Shown one piece after another: positions 26,712 through 35,450 of a DNA stretch of 64,000 nucleotides. This DNA is from Alphaproteobacteria bacterium. GTDB taxonomy: Bacteria; Pseudomonadota; Alphaproteobacteria; Rhodobacterales; Rhodobacteraceae. The position numbers were made by a program, and so were the translations under genes. The stretch spans positions 62,001 to 126,000 of the forward strand of contig JAUHXK010000010.1 in the NCBI GenBank assembly GCA_030427405.1, in the 5' to 3' direction. A model generated the notes under the pieces. It had not been told where the DNA came from, ran no database searches, and saw nothing but the letters and a program-made list of their open reading frames with translations. The stretch's first letter is position 1. Every line of letters starts with the position of its first letter.

Positions 26712-27593
26712 ATGGCGACCAAAGCACAATCCCGCATGACCCCGCTGAAACTGTTCTCTTACGGCTTCGTGGCCCTTTGGCTGATAATTGCCGCCTTCCC
26801 GTTTTTCTGGACCTTCTGGGGCAGCTTCAAGGTACAGGCCGACTTTTTGTCCAAGGCCGACTGGATGAACGCGCTAACCGGTGCGAACACGATTGAACAG
26901 ACCGGCAGCGCCTTTACCGGTGCCGGATATCACGGCGCATGGGTGCTGGAGGATTTCTGGTACAACTTCAAGAACACCGGCATCGTGGTTTTCTTCACCG
27001 TGCTCATCTCGCTGACCTTCGGAACGCTTGGGGGGTATGCCCTGGCACGGTCCGGTTTCCGCTATGCGTTCTGGATATTGATGGCCGCGCTGGTGTTTCG
27101 CGCGATGCCACATATGACACTGGTTTCGGGCTACCTGCTGTGGTTCTTCGAATGGAATGTCTGGGGCATCCTGCCGACAACCATCATCGTGCTTGTGGCG
27201 ATCAACCAGCCCTTTACCCTGTGGATGCTGCACTCGTTCTTCAAGAACATCCCCAAGGACATGGACGAAAGCGCCATGGTTGATGGCTGCACCCGGTTCC
27301 AGGCCTTCCGGCACGTGATCGTCCCGGTCATGTGGCCCGGCGTGATCACCACGGGCCTGTTCAGTTTTCTGCTGGCGTATAACGACTTTACCGTCGCCGT
27401 GATGCTGCTGAGCGAAGAGAACGAGACCATCATTCCCGCCATCAACAGCTTCATGGGGACCACCCAGATCGAAGGCAAGGTCATGTATGCGGTTGCCGCC
27501 GTGGTTTCCGCCACCGCACCGCTGTTCGTCCTGATCCTGTTCTTCCAGCGCCAGATCGTCAGCGGTCTGACCGCCGGGGCGGTAAAGGGCTGA
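26712..27593 (+). CDS. ABC transporter permease, UgpE/MalG type
   Basis: A 293-residue partner permease with six predicted helices. The EAA loop is visible as DESAMVDGCTRFQAFRHVIV (~residues 187-206), and the C-terminal QRQIVSGLTAGAVKG is typical. A periplasmic segment after the first helix (QADFLSKADWMNALTGANT and on) is enlarged, as in the partner subunit. Together with genes at 23216-26702 it completes an importer of unknown solute. Confidence 0.9.
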   Translation: MATKAQSRMTPLKLFSYGFVALWLIIAAFPFFWTFWGSFKVQADFLSKADWMNALTGANTIEQTGSAFTGAGYHGAWVLEDFWYNFKNTGIVVFFTVLISLTFGTLGGYALARSGFRYAFWILMAALVFRAMPHMTLVSGYLLWFFEWNVWGILPTTIIVLVAINQPFTLWMLHSFFKNIPKDMDESAMVDGCTRFQAFRHVIVPVMWPGVITTGLFSFLLAYNDFTVAVMLLSEENETIIPAINSFMGTTQIEGKVMYAVAAVVSATAPLFVLILFFQRQIVSGLTAGAVKG

Positions 27594-27647
27594 TGAGCGC
27601 ATCCGCCAGACATAACGCAGTTGGGCGTCACCCGGCGCTCAATCGGA

Positions 27648-27708
27648 TGCCAAGGGATTTTCTGACGGCCGACTAATTCTCTCCGTCTGTACAGAAGATC
27701 CCTTGGCA
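27648..27708 (+). repeat. Long-arm inverted repeat in the operon
   Basis: TGCCAAGGGAT (27648-27658) and ATCCCTTGGCA (27698-27708) are perfect 11-bp inverted arms separated by 39 nt. They lie in the 134-bp gap between the permease gene and the single-domain SnoaL gene, the second arm ending 19 bp before the next start. The element could be an RNA stem (processing or attenuation), or two halves of a DNA site. Confidence 0.55.
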
Positions 27709-27727
27709 ACCAAAAAGGACAAGACAC

Positions 27728-28258
27728 ATGAAAGGCTCCCGCCCCGAACAGGCCGTACTGACCAAAGGCACGGACATCAGCAAAACCGACGAGACCCGCG
27801 CCGTGATCGAGGCGATGGTCGATGGGCTGAACGATCACCGCATTGACGACATCGGCGAGTTTTTCGCGGAAGGCTTCCGCTGGATGGGCAATCAGGGCTG
27901 CGGCACCAAGACCGGGCTTGAAGAGTTCCAGAACAACTGGCAGCGCCCGTTTCAGGCCGCCTTTTCCGACAAGACCTGCATCGACGAGGCCCGGCTTTAC
28001 ATGGGCGAATGGGCGGCCGCCTTTGGTCGGCAAGAGGCAACGCATTCGGGTGCCTTCCTGGGCATCCCCCCCACCGGCAAGCGGGTCGAGATTCGATATA
28101 TGGATTTCTGGAAAGTCGTCGACGGCAAGATCGTCGACAATTGGGTGAATGTCGATTTCGCCCATGTTGCCGCGCAGCTTGGCGTTGATCTGTTCAACGG
28201 CGAAGGCTGGGAAACATTCGACCGGGGAGAGAAAACTCCGCCCCGGCCCGACTATTGA
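27728..28258 (+). CDS. Single-domain SnoaL/NTF2-like protein
   Basis: A 176-residue NTF2-fold protein. The SnoaL-like signature is at the C-terminal half: [28 protein letters not shown] (~residues 115-142, GIPPTGKR and DGKIVDNW being the diagnostic parts). The Trp/His/Asp-lined pocket suggests a small-molecule isomerase, dehydratase or hydrolase, but no catalytic assignment is possible. It starts 134 bp after the permease gene, past the inverted repeat at 27648-27708, and the HisD-like gene follows 11 bp later. Confidence 0.8.
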   Translation: MKGSRPEQAVLTKGTDISKTDETRAVIEAMVDGLNDHRIDDIGEFFAEGFRWMGNQGCGTKTGLEEFQNNWQRPFQAAFSDKTCIDEARLYMGEWAAAFGRQEATHSGAFLGIPPTGKRVEIRYMDFWKVVDGKIVDNWVNVDFAHVAAQLGVDLFNGEGWETFDRGEKTPPRPDY

Positions 28259-28269
28259 GGATGAGGACA

Positions 28270-29610
28270 ATGGCAATTGAATATCTGAAACGCGGCAAAC
28301 CCGAGGCCGACCGGGCCGAAGATGATGCCAAAACCCGCGCCGTCGTCGAAGCGACATTGAAAGACATCGAAACCCGCGGTGACGCGGCCGTGCGCGAGTT
28401 GTCGGAGAAATTCGACAATTACTCGCCGGACAGTTTCCGGCTGAGCCAGCAACAGATCGACGACCTGATCGCCTCGCTGACCGAACGCGAGTTGGCCGAT
28501 ATCAAGTTCGCCCAAAAGCAGGTGATGAATTTCGCGCAGGCGCAGCGCGACTCGATGCTGGATATCGAGGTTGAAACCCTGCCGGGCGTGATCCTGGGGC
28601 ACAAGAACATTCCGGTACAGTCGGTCGGCTGCTACGTACCGGGCGGCAAGTTCCCGATGGTGGCCTCGGCGCATATGTCGGTGGCGACCGCCAAGGTCGC
28701 CGGGGTGCCGCGCATCATCGCCTGTACCCCTCCGTTTCAGGGCAAGCCGAACGCGGCCGTAATCGCGGCGATGCATCTGGGCGGCGCGCATGAGATCTAT
28801 GTCATGGGCGGCATTCAGGCGATCGGCGCCATGGCCATCGGGACCGAAACCATCGACCCCGTTCACATGCTGGTCGGCCCCGGCAACGCCTTTGTGGCCG
28901 AAGCCAAGCGCCAGCTCTTCGGCCGTGTCGGCATCGACCTGTTCGCCGGTCCGACCGAAACCATGGTGATCGCCGATGAAACCGCAGCAGACGCCGAACT
29001 GTGCGCCACAGACCTGTTGGGTCAGGCCGAGCATGGCTATAACAGCCCCTGCGTTCTGGTCACGAACTCGCGCAAACTGGCCGAAGACACGCTGAGCGAG
29101 ATCGACCGTATCCTCGGCATCCTGCCCACCGCCGGCACCGCCAAGGTCAGTTGGGAGGAATATGGCGAGATCATCGTCTGCGACACCTATGACGAGATGT
29201 TGCAGGTCGCCGACGACATCGCCTCTGAACATGTGCAGGTCATGACCGACCGCGACGACTGGTTCCTGGAAAACATGACCTGCTACGGCGCGCTGTTCCT
29301 GGGGCCGCGCACCAACGTGGCCAATGGCGACAAGGTGATCGGAACCAACCACACCCTGCCAACCAAGAAAGCCGGTCGCTATACCGGCGGGCTTTGGGTC
29401 GGCAAGTTTCTGAAAACACACAGCTATCAGAAGGTCGTCACCGACGAGGCCGCGGCGATGATCGGCGAATACGGGTCGCGTCTGTGCATGCTGGAAGGCT
29501 TTGTTGGCCATGCCGAGCAATGCAACATCCGCGTGCGTCGCTACGGCGGCATCAATGTGCCCTACGGCGAAGGTGCAGCCTATCGCGAAACCGTCGAGGC
29601 GCCTGTGTAG
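28270..29610 (+). CDS. HisD-family NAD-dependent dehydrogenase (histidinol/sulfopropanediol dehydrogenase-like)
   Basis: A 446-residue zinc dehydrogenase of the histidinol dehydrogenase family. Visible: NAD-site [15 protein letters not shown] (~residues 119-133), [10 protein letters not shown], the zinc Gln and His in LLGQAEHGY, the Glu-His pair in ASEHVQVMT, the zinc Asp/His neighbourhood in GTNHTLPT, and the final His in EGFVGHAEQ. HisD oxidises an alcohol to an acid in two NAD steps. No histidine genes are nearby, so this is a catabolic paralogue like HpsN (sulfopropanediol dehydrogenase). No sulfonate-pathway partners are present, so the substrate is more safely called an unknown primary alcohol or diol. 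I chose the ATG at 28270. Confidence 0.85.
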   Translation: MAIEYLKRGKPEADRAEDDAKTRAVVEATLKDIETRGDAAVRELSEKFDNYSPDSFRLSQQQIDDLIASLTERELADIKFAQKQVMNFAQAQRDSMLDIEVETLPGVILGHKNIPVQSVGCYVPGGKFPMVASAHMSVATAKVAGVPRIIACTPPFQGKPNAAVIAAMHLGGAHEIYVMGGIQAIGAMAIGTETIDPVHMLVGPGNAFVAEAKRQLFGRVGIDLFAGPTETMVIADETAADAELCATDLLGQAEHGYNSPCVLVTNSRKLAEDTLSEIDRILGILPTAGTAKVSWEEYGEIIVCDTYDEMLQVADDIASEHVQVMTDRDDWFLENMTCYGALFLGPRTNVANGDKVIGTNHTLPTKKAGRYTGGLWVGKFLKTHSYQKVVTDEAAAMIGEYGSRLCMLEGFVGHAEQCNIRVRRYGGINVPYGEGAAYRETVEAPV

Positions 29611-29637
29611 CGCCCCCGAGAAAAGCTTGAAACAGGT

Positions 29638-29655
29638 GCCCGGTTTGGCCCGGGC
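29638..29655 (+). terminator. Short hairpin after the HisD-like gene
   Basis: GCCCGG (29638-29643) and CCGGGC (29650-29655) pair around a 6-nt loop and are followed by GTTT. It is a weak terminator or attenuator in the 93-bp gap before the next SnoaL gene. Confidence 0.35.
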
Positions 29656-29703
29656 GTTTGGGAACAATCAACAACGGCACATATTGCAATGCGAGATTTC
29701 GCG

Positions 29704-30753
29704 ATGGACAAACACTCAACCCACAAGGCCCTGATCGCGCCCCTGCGCGAGGCCATGTACAATTTTGATGCGGCGGGCGTCCGCGCCGCGCTGGATGCGG
29801 TAATCGCGCCTGATGCGGTCATCCATATGCCGCATCCGTTCGGCGACCTGACAGGACCGCAGGAACTCTATGACATCTGTTATGCACCGCTGCTGCACTC
29901 CATGCCCGACCTGGAACGCCGCGACTGGATCGTCATGGGCGGTCAGACCGAACAGGGCAACGACTGGGTCGGCTGCGGCGGCCATTACTATGGCACCTTC
30001 GTCGTCCCCTGGCTGGACATTCCGCCGACCGGCCACCTGACCCATATGCGGTATCACGAGTTCTACCGCTTCGAAGGCGATAAAGTTGTCGAAATCCAGA
30101 CGCTCTGGGACATTCCCGAGGTCATGATGCAGGCCAAGGCCTGGCCGATGGCGCCGTCGCTGGGGCTGGAGTTTTGCATTCCCGGCCCGGCAACGCTGGA
30201 CGGCATCGTACCCGGACCGTGGGATGAGGCAACGTCACAGGCGTCGTGCGCCCATATCGTCGATATGCTGGAGCATCTCAAGAAACACCCCAGTCAGGGC
30301 GGACCCGAAGTGATGGAGATGGAGCGGTTCTGGCATCCGCGCATGAACTGGTACGGTCCCGCCGGGATTGGCACCGGGCGCGGCATCGCGGGTTTCCGCA
30401 ACTGGCACCAGATCCCGTTCCTGAACGGTATGCCCGACCGGGGCAAATACGTGGACGAGATCACCTATCATTTCTTTGGCGACGCCGAGTATGCAGCCGT
30501 GACCGGGTGGCCCAACATGATCCAGACCGTCACCCATGACGGCTGGATGGGCATTGCGCCTTCGGGCAAGCGGATCACGATGCGGTCGCTGGATTTCTGG
30601 CGGCTGGAAAACGGTCTGATCCGGGAAAATTGGGTCATGGTCGACCTGCTGGACGCTTATCGGCAATTGGGCGTAGATGTCTTTGCCCGGCTGCGCGAAT
30701 TCAACAAGGTCCGCGTACAGGGTGAAATTCCATTCCCGGTTGGCGAGGTCTGA
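29704..30753 (+). CDS. Tandem SnoaL/NTF2-like domain protein
   Basis: A 349-residue protein with two NTF2-fold halves. The first carries DIPPTGHLTHMRYHEFYRF (~residues 104-122) and the second IAPSGKRITMRSLDFWRL (~residues 281-298), so the same signature occurs twice. WYGPAGIGTGRGI in the second half matches WWGPSGIGATYTI in the divergent protein at 22056, so these two are paralogues. The start could be the ATG at 29704 or an in-frame ATG 15 bp upstream; neither has a strong ribosome-binding site. Its stop is one base from the SDR start region, showing tight coupling. Function unknown; enzymatic turnover of the imported compound is inferred. Confidence 0.75.
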   Translation: MDKHSTHKALIAPLREAMYNFDAAGVRAALDAVIAPDAVIHMPHPFGDLTGPQELYDICYAPLLHSMPDLERRDWIVMGGQTEQGNDWVGCGGHYYGTFVVPWLDIPPTGHLTHMRYHEFYRFEGDKVVEIQTLWDIPEVMMQAKAWPMAPSLGLEFCIPGPATLDGIVPGPWDEATSQASCAHIVDMLEHLKKHPSQGGPEVMEMERFWHPRMNWYGPAGIGTGRGIAGFRNWHQIPFLNGMPDRGKYVDEITYHFFGDAEYAAVTGWPNMIQTVTHDGWMGIAPSGKRITMRSLDFWRLENGLIRENWVMVDLLDAYRQLGVDVFARLREFNKVRVQGEIPFPVGEV

Positions 30754-30754
30754 T

Positions 30755-31522
30755 ATGCCCCAATTCCCCAGCACCCCCAGTTTCAACCTGAGCGGCAAGC
30801 GTGCGCTGGTCGCCGGTGCCTCGTCCGGCATCGGCATGGCCGGTGCCGTTGCGCTGGCGGAACATGGTGCTGAGGTTACACTGGCGGCGCGCCGCATTGG
30901 CGCGTTGCAAGACATTGCACAGGACATGTCGGCGCGGGGCTGGTCGGCAAAGGTGTTGGAACTGGACGTGTCCGATGTTGCCGCCACCGCCGAGGCCGTG
31001 GCCCAGAACGGGCCGTTCGACATATTGCTGAATTCGGCCGGTCTGGCCCGCCATGGCAAAGCCGTCGAAACCCGAGCCGATGATTTCGATGCGGTGATGG
31101 GCGTTAATGTCAAAGGCGCCTATTTCCTGACGCAAGCGGTTGCCAAGGGCCTGCTAGAGGCCGGTCGCCCCGGTTCGCTGATCAATATCTCCAGCCAGAT
31201 GGGACATGTCGGTGGTCGCGAACGCGCCGTGTACTGCGCGTCGAAATTCGCGGTCGAGGGGTTCACCAAGGCAATGGCGCTGGAGTTCGGACCTGCGAAG
31301 ATACGGGTCAATACCATCTGCCCGACCTTCATCCTGACCGAGTTGACCCGGTCAACCTTTGACGACCCGGACAAGCGCGCCTGGATCCTGGAAAAGATCA
31401 AACTGGGCCGCCCGGGCGAGATCGAGGACATCATGGGCGCGGTGGTCTATCTGGCCTCGGACGCCTCGGCACTGGTGACAGGAACGGCAATGATGGTTGA
31501 CGGGGGCTGGACGGCAGACTGA
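30755..31522 (+). CDS. Short-chain dehydrogenase/reductase
   Basis: A 255-residue classical SDR. The glycine motif is GASSGIGMAG (~residues 20-29), NSAG lies at ~90, the catalytic Ser is in NISSQMG, and Tyr/Lys are in YCASK (~157-161). The C-terminal end LVTGTAMMVDGGWTAD is standard. It is similar to FabG/gluconate-5-dehydrogenase-type SDRs that interconvert sugar hydroxyls and ketones. The ATG at 30755 lies 1 bp after the preceding stop, and its own stop overlaps the lacI start (TGATG). Likely role: an early oxidation step of the imported solute. Confidence 0.87.
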   Translation: MPQFPSTPSFNLSGKRALVAGASSGIGMAGAVALAEHGAEVTLAARRIGALQDIAQDMSARGWSAKVLELDVSDVAATAEAVAQNGPFDILLNSAGLARHGKAVETRADDFDAVMGVNVKGAYFLTQAVAKGLLEAGRPGSLINISSQMGHVGGRERAVYCASKFAVEGFTKAMALEFGPAKIRVNTICPTFILTELTRSTFDDPDKRAWILEKIKLGRPGEIEDIMGAVVYLASDASALVTGTAMMVDGGWTAD

Positions 31523-32541
31523 TGGTTGCACAAAAGGTCACATCGGCAGAAGTTGCCCGCCTTGCGGGTGTCAGCCAATCGGCGGTCAGCCGGGTGTTTA
31601 CGCCCGGCGCTTCGGCTTCGGCAAAAACCATTGAAAAGGTGCGCAAAGCCGCCGAGCAACTGGGTTATAGGCCCAATGTTCTGGCGCGGGCCATGGTGTC
31701 GGGAAAAAGCGGCATCATCGGGCTGGTGGTCGCCTATCTGAACAACCAGTTTTACCCTGAGGCGTTGGAAAAGCTGTCCAATGCTCTGCAGGAACGCGGA
31801 TATCACGTGCTGGTTTTCATGGCCTCGCAATCGGCAGGCAACATCGACAAGGTGGTCGAGGAAATCTTGGATTTTCAGGTGGATGGGATCATCGCCGCCT
31901 CGGTCGCATTGTCGTCTGACCTCTCCGACCGCTGCCGCGCCGCGGGCATTCCTATGGTGCTGTTCAACAGGGTGCAGGATGACGCGGCCATGTCGGCGGT
32001 GACATCGGACAACGTGGCGGGCGGGCGCAAAGCGGCCGAGTTTCTGCTGGCCGGCGGGCACCGGAAAATCGGCTATATCGCCGGTTGGGAAGGGGCCTCG
32101 ACCCAGCGCGACCGCGAGACGGGTTTTACCGAAGCGCTGCGCGCGGCGGGTGTCGAACTGCATGCCCGCGAAAACGGGAATTTCGTGATCGAACAGGCCA
32201 AGGATGCGACGCGCCGCATGTTCGCCAATGACCCGCCCGAGGCCGTGTTTGTGGCCAATGATCACATGGCCATGGCGGTGATGGACACATTGCGGTTTGA
32301 GCTGGGCCTGAACGTTCCCGACGACGTTTCGGTTGTCGGATATGACGACGTGGCCGTTGCCGCCTGGCCGACCTATGACCTGACTACAGTGCGTCAACCG
32401 GCCAACCGCATGGTGGCCGAAACGGTCGATATTCTGCTGAGCAAGATCGAAAATTCCGACCTTGGCCCGCGCCGGGTCGAGATCGACGGGCCGCTTGTCA
32501 TTCGCGGTTCGGCCCGCATACCTGAAGGATGGAAGACATGA
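31522..32541 (+). CDS. LacI/GalR family transcriptional regulator
   Basis: A 339-residue LacI-type regulator. The DNA-binding headpiece is visible (TSAEVARLAGVSQSAVSRVF, residues ~5-24), then the hinge KAAEQLGYRPNVLARAM, and a periplasmic-binding-protein-like effector domain with FNRVQDDAAMSAVTSDN and VVGYDDVAVAAWP. It is embedded in the operon, overlapping the SDR before it and the SnoaL gene after it. The two palindromes at 23122-23192 have the LacI operator form and are its most likely binding sites, giving repression relieved by the solute or a metabolite. Confidence 0.9.
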   Translation: MVAQKVTSAEVARLAGVSQSAVSRVFTPGASASAKTIEKVRKAAEQLGYRPNVLARAMVSGKSGIIGLVVAYLNNQFYPEALEKLSNALQERGYHVLVFMASQSAGNIDKVVEEILDFQVDGIIAASVALSSDLSDRCRAAGIPMVLFNRVQDDAAMSAVTSDNVAGGRKAAEFLLAGGHRKIGYIAGWEGASTQRDRETGFTEALRAAGVELHARENGNFVIEQAKDATRRMFANDPPEAVFVANDHMAMAVMDTLRFELGLNVPDDVSVVGYDDVAVAAWPTYDLTTVRQPANRMVAETVDILLSKIENSDLGPRRVEIDGPLVIRGSARIPEGWKT

Positions 32542-33512
32542 AGGGATTTGATCCCAAATTCAAAGATTTTCCCGATTACATCATCGGGATCACCAAGGAA
32601 ATCTGGGAAGATCGTGGCATTGCCACGCTGCATCACTATTACTCCCCGGACATCGTCGTGCGCTCGCCCGCGTCAGTGGTCGTTGGCAATCAGGACGTGA
32701 TCGCCGCGACCATGGCAACGCTGGCCGAATTCCCCGACCGTACCCTGCTGGGCGAGGATGTGATCTGGTCGGGCACGCCGGAGGAGGGCATGTTGTCGTC
32801 GCACCGGCTGCTGTCCACCGCAACCCATCTGGGCGACGGGGTTTATGGCAAGGCGACCGGCAAAAAGCTTGTTTACCGCATTCTGGCCGACTGCCACGCG
32901 ATCAACAATCAGATCAACGATGAGTGGCTGATCCGCGACCAGAGCGCGATCGTGCAGCAGATGGGCTGGGACCCCAAGGAATACGCCCGCGACCTGATCG
33001 CGCGTGAGGGCGGGCCTGACGCCTGCGTGCAACCCCTCACGCCTGAGAACGACCAGCCCGGCCCCTATAAAGGCCGTGGCAATGACAATGAATGGGGCCA
33101 GAAATACGCAGATATTCTGACCCGGATCATGAATGCCGATATGGGCGTGATCGAGGCGGAATATGATCGCGCGGTCCTGTCGGAATATCCCGGCGGCACT
33201 ACAGGCCACAGCTGGGGTCCGGTCGATCGGTTCTGGATGGGCCTGCGCGCGTCCTTCCCGCGCGCCGAATTCAAGATCCACCACCAGATTGGCCGCGACG
33301 ATCCGATGATGCCGCCGCGCGCCGCGATCCGCTGGTCGTTGCATGGCAAGCATGACGGCTGGGGCGTGTTCGGCGTGCCAACCGGGGCCGAGGTCTATGT
33401 GCTGGGCATCAGCCAGGCCGAGTTCGGTCCCTGGGGTCTGCGCAAGGAATACACCTTGTTTGACGAAACCTCGATCTGGAAACAGATCCTGTTGAAGTCC
33501 GGCGATCTCTGA
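32538..33512 (+). CDS. Tandem SnoaL/NTF2-like domain protein, divergent paralogue
   Basis: A 324-residue protein with two NTF2-like halves, the second starting near WGQKYADILTRIMNADMG (~residue 190). The signatures are looser than in its paralogues; SPASVVVGNQDVIAATM is a typical NTF2-like helix-strand element. The conserved TGxx(M)R motif is replaced by GKATGKKLVYRILADC in the first half. The ATG at 32538 overlaps the lacI stop (ATGA); another ATG at 32529 is in frame. No function can be assigned. Its coupling to the regulator gene suggests it acts on the inducer or substrate. Confidence 0.7.
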   Translation: MKGFDPKFKDFPDYIIGITKEIWEDRGIATLHHYYSPDIVVRSPASVVVGNQDVIAATMATLAEFPDRTLLGEDVIWSGTPEEGMLSSHRLLSTATHLGDGVYGKATGKKLVYRILADCHAINNQINDEWLIRDQSAIVQQMGWDPKEYARDLIAREGGPDACVQPLTPENDQPGPYKGRGNDNEWGQKYADILTRIMNADMGVIEAEYDRAVLSEYPGGTTGHSWGPVDRFWMGLRASFPRAEFKIHHQIGRDDPMMPPRAAIRWSLHGKHDGWGVFGVPTGAEVYVLGISQAEFGPWGLRKEYTLFDETSIWKQILLKSGDL

Positions 33513-33620
33513 GAATGCCGCACCGTGTCTCAAATCTGGATGCCGGGCAGGCGTTGCGGCGGTTCCACGCCCATCGCGCCAGCCTGCGCGCCCGGCGGCT
33601 GAACAATCGCCCGCCGGGCC

Positions 33621-33647
33621 TTGGGGTTTGATCTGATCAGACCCCAA
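33621..33647 (+). terminator. Hairpin upstream of the cupin gene
   Basis: TTGGGGT (33621-33627) and ACCCCAA (33641-33647) pair, with an inner TGATC repeat in the loop. It ends 18 bp before the cupin start, so it may be a terminator of the upstream unit or a leader structure. A nearby T-run is absent. Confidence 0.4.
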
Positions 33648-33665
33648 AGCAAAAGGAAGATAGAT

Positions 33666-34628
33666 ATGAGTACAATTCAAAGCCGCATCGTCCGTTATGG
33701 CGAGTTGAAGCCCTGTAAAACCGCGTTCATCGACGCGCATACGCCGGGCTCGGACCAGAAAGAGAACTTTACCATCATTGGTGGCGGCGTTTCCGAAAGC
33801 CCCGACCAGCACGTCCACATCACTGACAAGATCGGTTTCAACATCGGCGCGGCGGGGCAACCGCCGAAATGCCGTAACTCGCTGCACAGCCACACCACGG
33901 CCGAGGTGTTCTTTGTCGCCAAGGGTCGCTGGCGGTTTTTCTGGGGACGTTATGGCACGGCGGGCGAGTTCATCGCCGAGGAAGGCGACATCTTCAACAT
34001 CCCCACCGGTATCTTCCGAGGCTTCGAGAATGTCGGCCAGGACTACGGCATGATCATGTCGATGCTGGGCGGCGACGATGCGGGCGGCGGGGTGACTTGG
34101 GCCCCGCAGGTGATCGAGGACGCACAGGCCCACGGTCTGGTGCTGGGCAATAACGGTGTCCTTTATGACAGCAAAAAGGGCGAGGAACTGCCGCATAATG
34201 TGCAGCCCATGCCTTTGCTGACCGAGGAAGAGCTGAAAGCCTATCCCGAGGTTCCCGTCGATGCGGTGATCGGCAAATATGTCGCCCGCTACTGGGATCT
34301 GATGGCGCTGGCAGCGGACAAACCGGCGGTGGTGATCGGTGAAAATGGTGTGATCAAGGACAAGCCCGGATTCGAAGTTGATTTTCTGACCCGCGGTTCG
34401 GCGGTGTCCACGCCGATCACCGCCCGGAAACCGGTGGTTCTGATGCCCGCAAGCGGCCATTGGCGGATCACGATAGACGAGGTTGAAACGACCCTTTCCA
34501 ACGGCGATACCGCGCTGGCCTTGCCCGGTGAAACCTACAGCGTTCAGCCGTCGATGACCGGTGATGCGGGGCTGTATCGTATCACCGCGACAGACGATCC
34601 CGCCGGCGCGACCTGGACCGGCGCCTGA
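33666..34628 (+). CDS. Cupin-domain protein, two-domain
   Basis: A 320-residue protein with an N-terminal cupin and a degenerate second barrel. Cupin motif 1 is clear: HSHTTAEVFFVAKGRWRFF (~residues 76-94) with two His and a Glu as metal ligands. Motif 2 reads EGDIFNIPTGIFRGFENVG, where the usual fourth-ligand His is replaced, so metal binding may be altered. It resembles homogentisate/gentisate-type cupins only in fold; I cannot assign a reaction. AAGGAAG lies 8 nt before the ATG at 33666. It probably catalyses isomerisation or oxygenation of a pathway intermediate, by context only. Confidence 0.75.
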   Translation: MSTIQSRIVRYGELKPCKTAFIDAHTPGSDQKENFTIIGGGVSESPDQHVHITDKIGFNIGAAGQPPKCRNSLHSHTTAEVFFVAKGRWRFFWGRYGTAGEFIAEEGDIFNIPTGIFRGFENVGQDYGMIMSMLGGDDAGGGVTWAPQVIEDAQAHGLVLGNNGVLYDSKKGEELPHNVQPMPLLTEEELKAYPEVPVDAVIGKYVARYWDLMALAADKPAVVIGENGVIKDKPGFEVDFLTRGSAVSTPITARKPVVLMPASGHWRITIDEVETTLSNGDTALALPGETYSVQPSMTGDAGLYRITATDDPAGATWTGA

Positions 34629-34754
34629 TGCGCGTACCCGCGCCGGGTTCCGGCCCGGCGCGGGATACCTACCAAGCGGAGATGAACGCATGACCCGGAC
34701 CCCTCAAAACCAATCACGACGCCTGTATCTGGCGCCCGGGGGGGACATGGCGGC

Positions 34755-35450
34755 ATGACACCTCTTGTCCTTCTGCCCGGGATGATGTGTGACGCACGGC
34801 TGTACCACCCGCAAATCGCGGCATTGTCCGGCAAATATCCAATCCTGTGCGCACCAATCGGCGCGCATGACACGATGCAATCGCTTGCCGTCGCAGTGCT
34901 GGATTATGCGCCCGAACGCTTTGCCCTGGCCGGGCTTTCCATGGGCGGTATCCTTGCGATGGAGGTTTTGCGGCAGGCGCCCGAGCGGGTGGCCGGTTTG
35001 GCGTTGATGGACACCAATCCATTGGCCGAGCTGGCCGAGGTCAAAGCCCGGCGCGGACCCCAGATCAAGGCCGTCAAGGGGGGTGACCTGCGCAAGGTGA
35101 TGGCCGAAGAGATGATACCGAACTATCTGGCTGACGCTCAAGGCAACGCGACGCTCCTGGATCTGTGCATGGATATGGCCGTCGCACTGGGCCCAGAGGT
35201 TTTTGTCAACCAGTCCAAGGCTCTGCGCGACCGGCCCGATCAAACCGGCACTTTGCGTGCGTTCTCGGGCCCGGCATTGGTTATGTGCGGGCGCGAAGAT
35301 GCGCTGTGCCCCGTCTCAAGGCACGAGTTGATGCACGAGCTGATGCCGCAAAGCCGCTTGGTGATCGTTGACGGCGCCGGTCACCTGCCGACCTTGGAGC
35401 AACCGCAACAAACAACGGCGGCCCTGACCCGCTGGCTGGAGGAAATATGA
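34755..35450 (+). CDS. Alpha/beta hydrolase
   Basis: A 231-residue alpha/beta hydrolase. The N-terminal LLPGMMCDARLYHPQI is an HGxxxD-type oxyanion region, the nucleophile Ser lies in AGLSMGGILAMEVL (~residues 57-70), the Asp is expected near CGREDALCPV, and the His is in DGAGHLPTLEQP (~207-218). The size and motifs match lactone or short-ester hydrolases such as enol-lactonases. The stop overlaps the start of the RraA-like gene (ATGA), so the two are coupled. A lactonase after a sugar or diol oxidation step is the natural role in this cluster. Confidence 0.82.
   Translation: MTPLVLLPGMMCDARLYHPQIAALSGKYPILCAPIGAHDTMQSLAVAVLDYAPERFALAGLSMGGILAMEVLRQAPERVAGLALMDTNPLAELAEVKARRGPQIKAVKGGDLRKVMAEEMIPNYLADAQGNATLLDLCMDMAVALGPEVFVNQSKALRDRPDQTGTLRAFSGPALVMCGREDALCPVSRHELMHELMPQSRLVIVDGAGHLPTLEQPQQTTAALTRWLEEI

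Noticed and set aside
28270-29610. True histidine-biosynthesis hisD
   Set aside because: No other his gene is present and the gene is inside a transporter-catabolic operon.
32673-34691. A 672-codon leftward frame
   Set aside because: It is antisense to the SnoaL and cupin genes, with no family motif.
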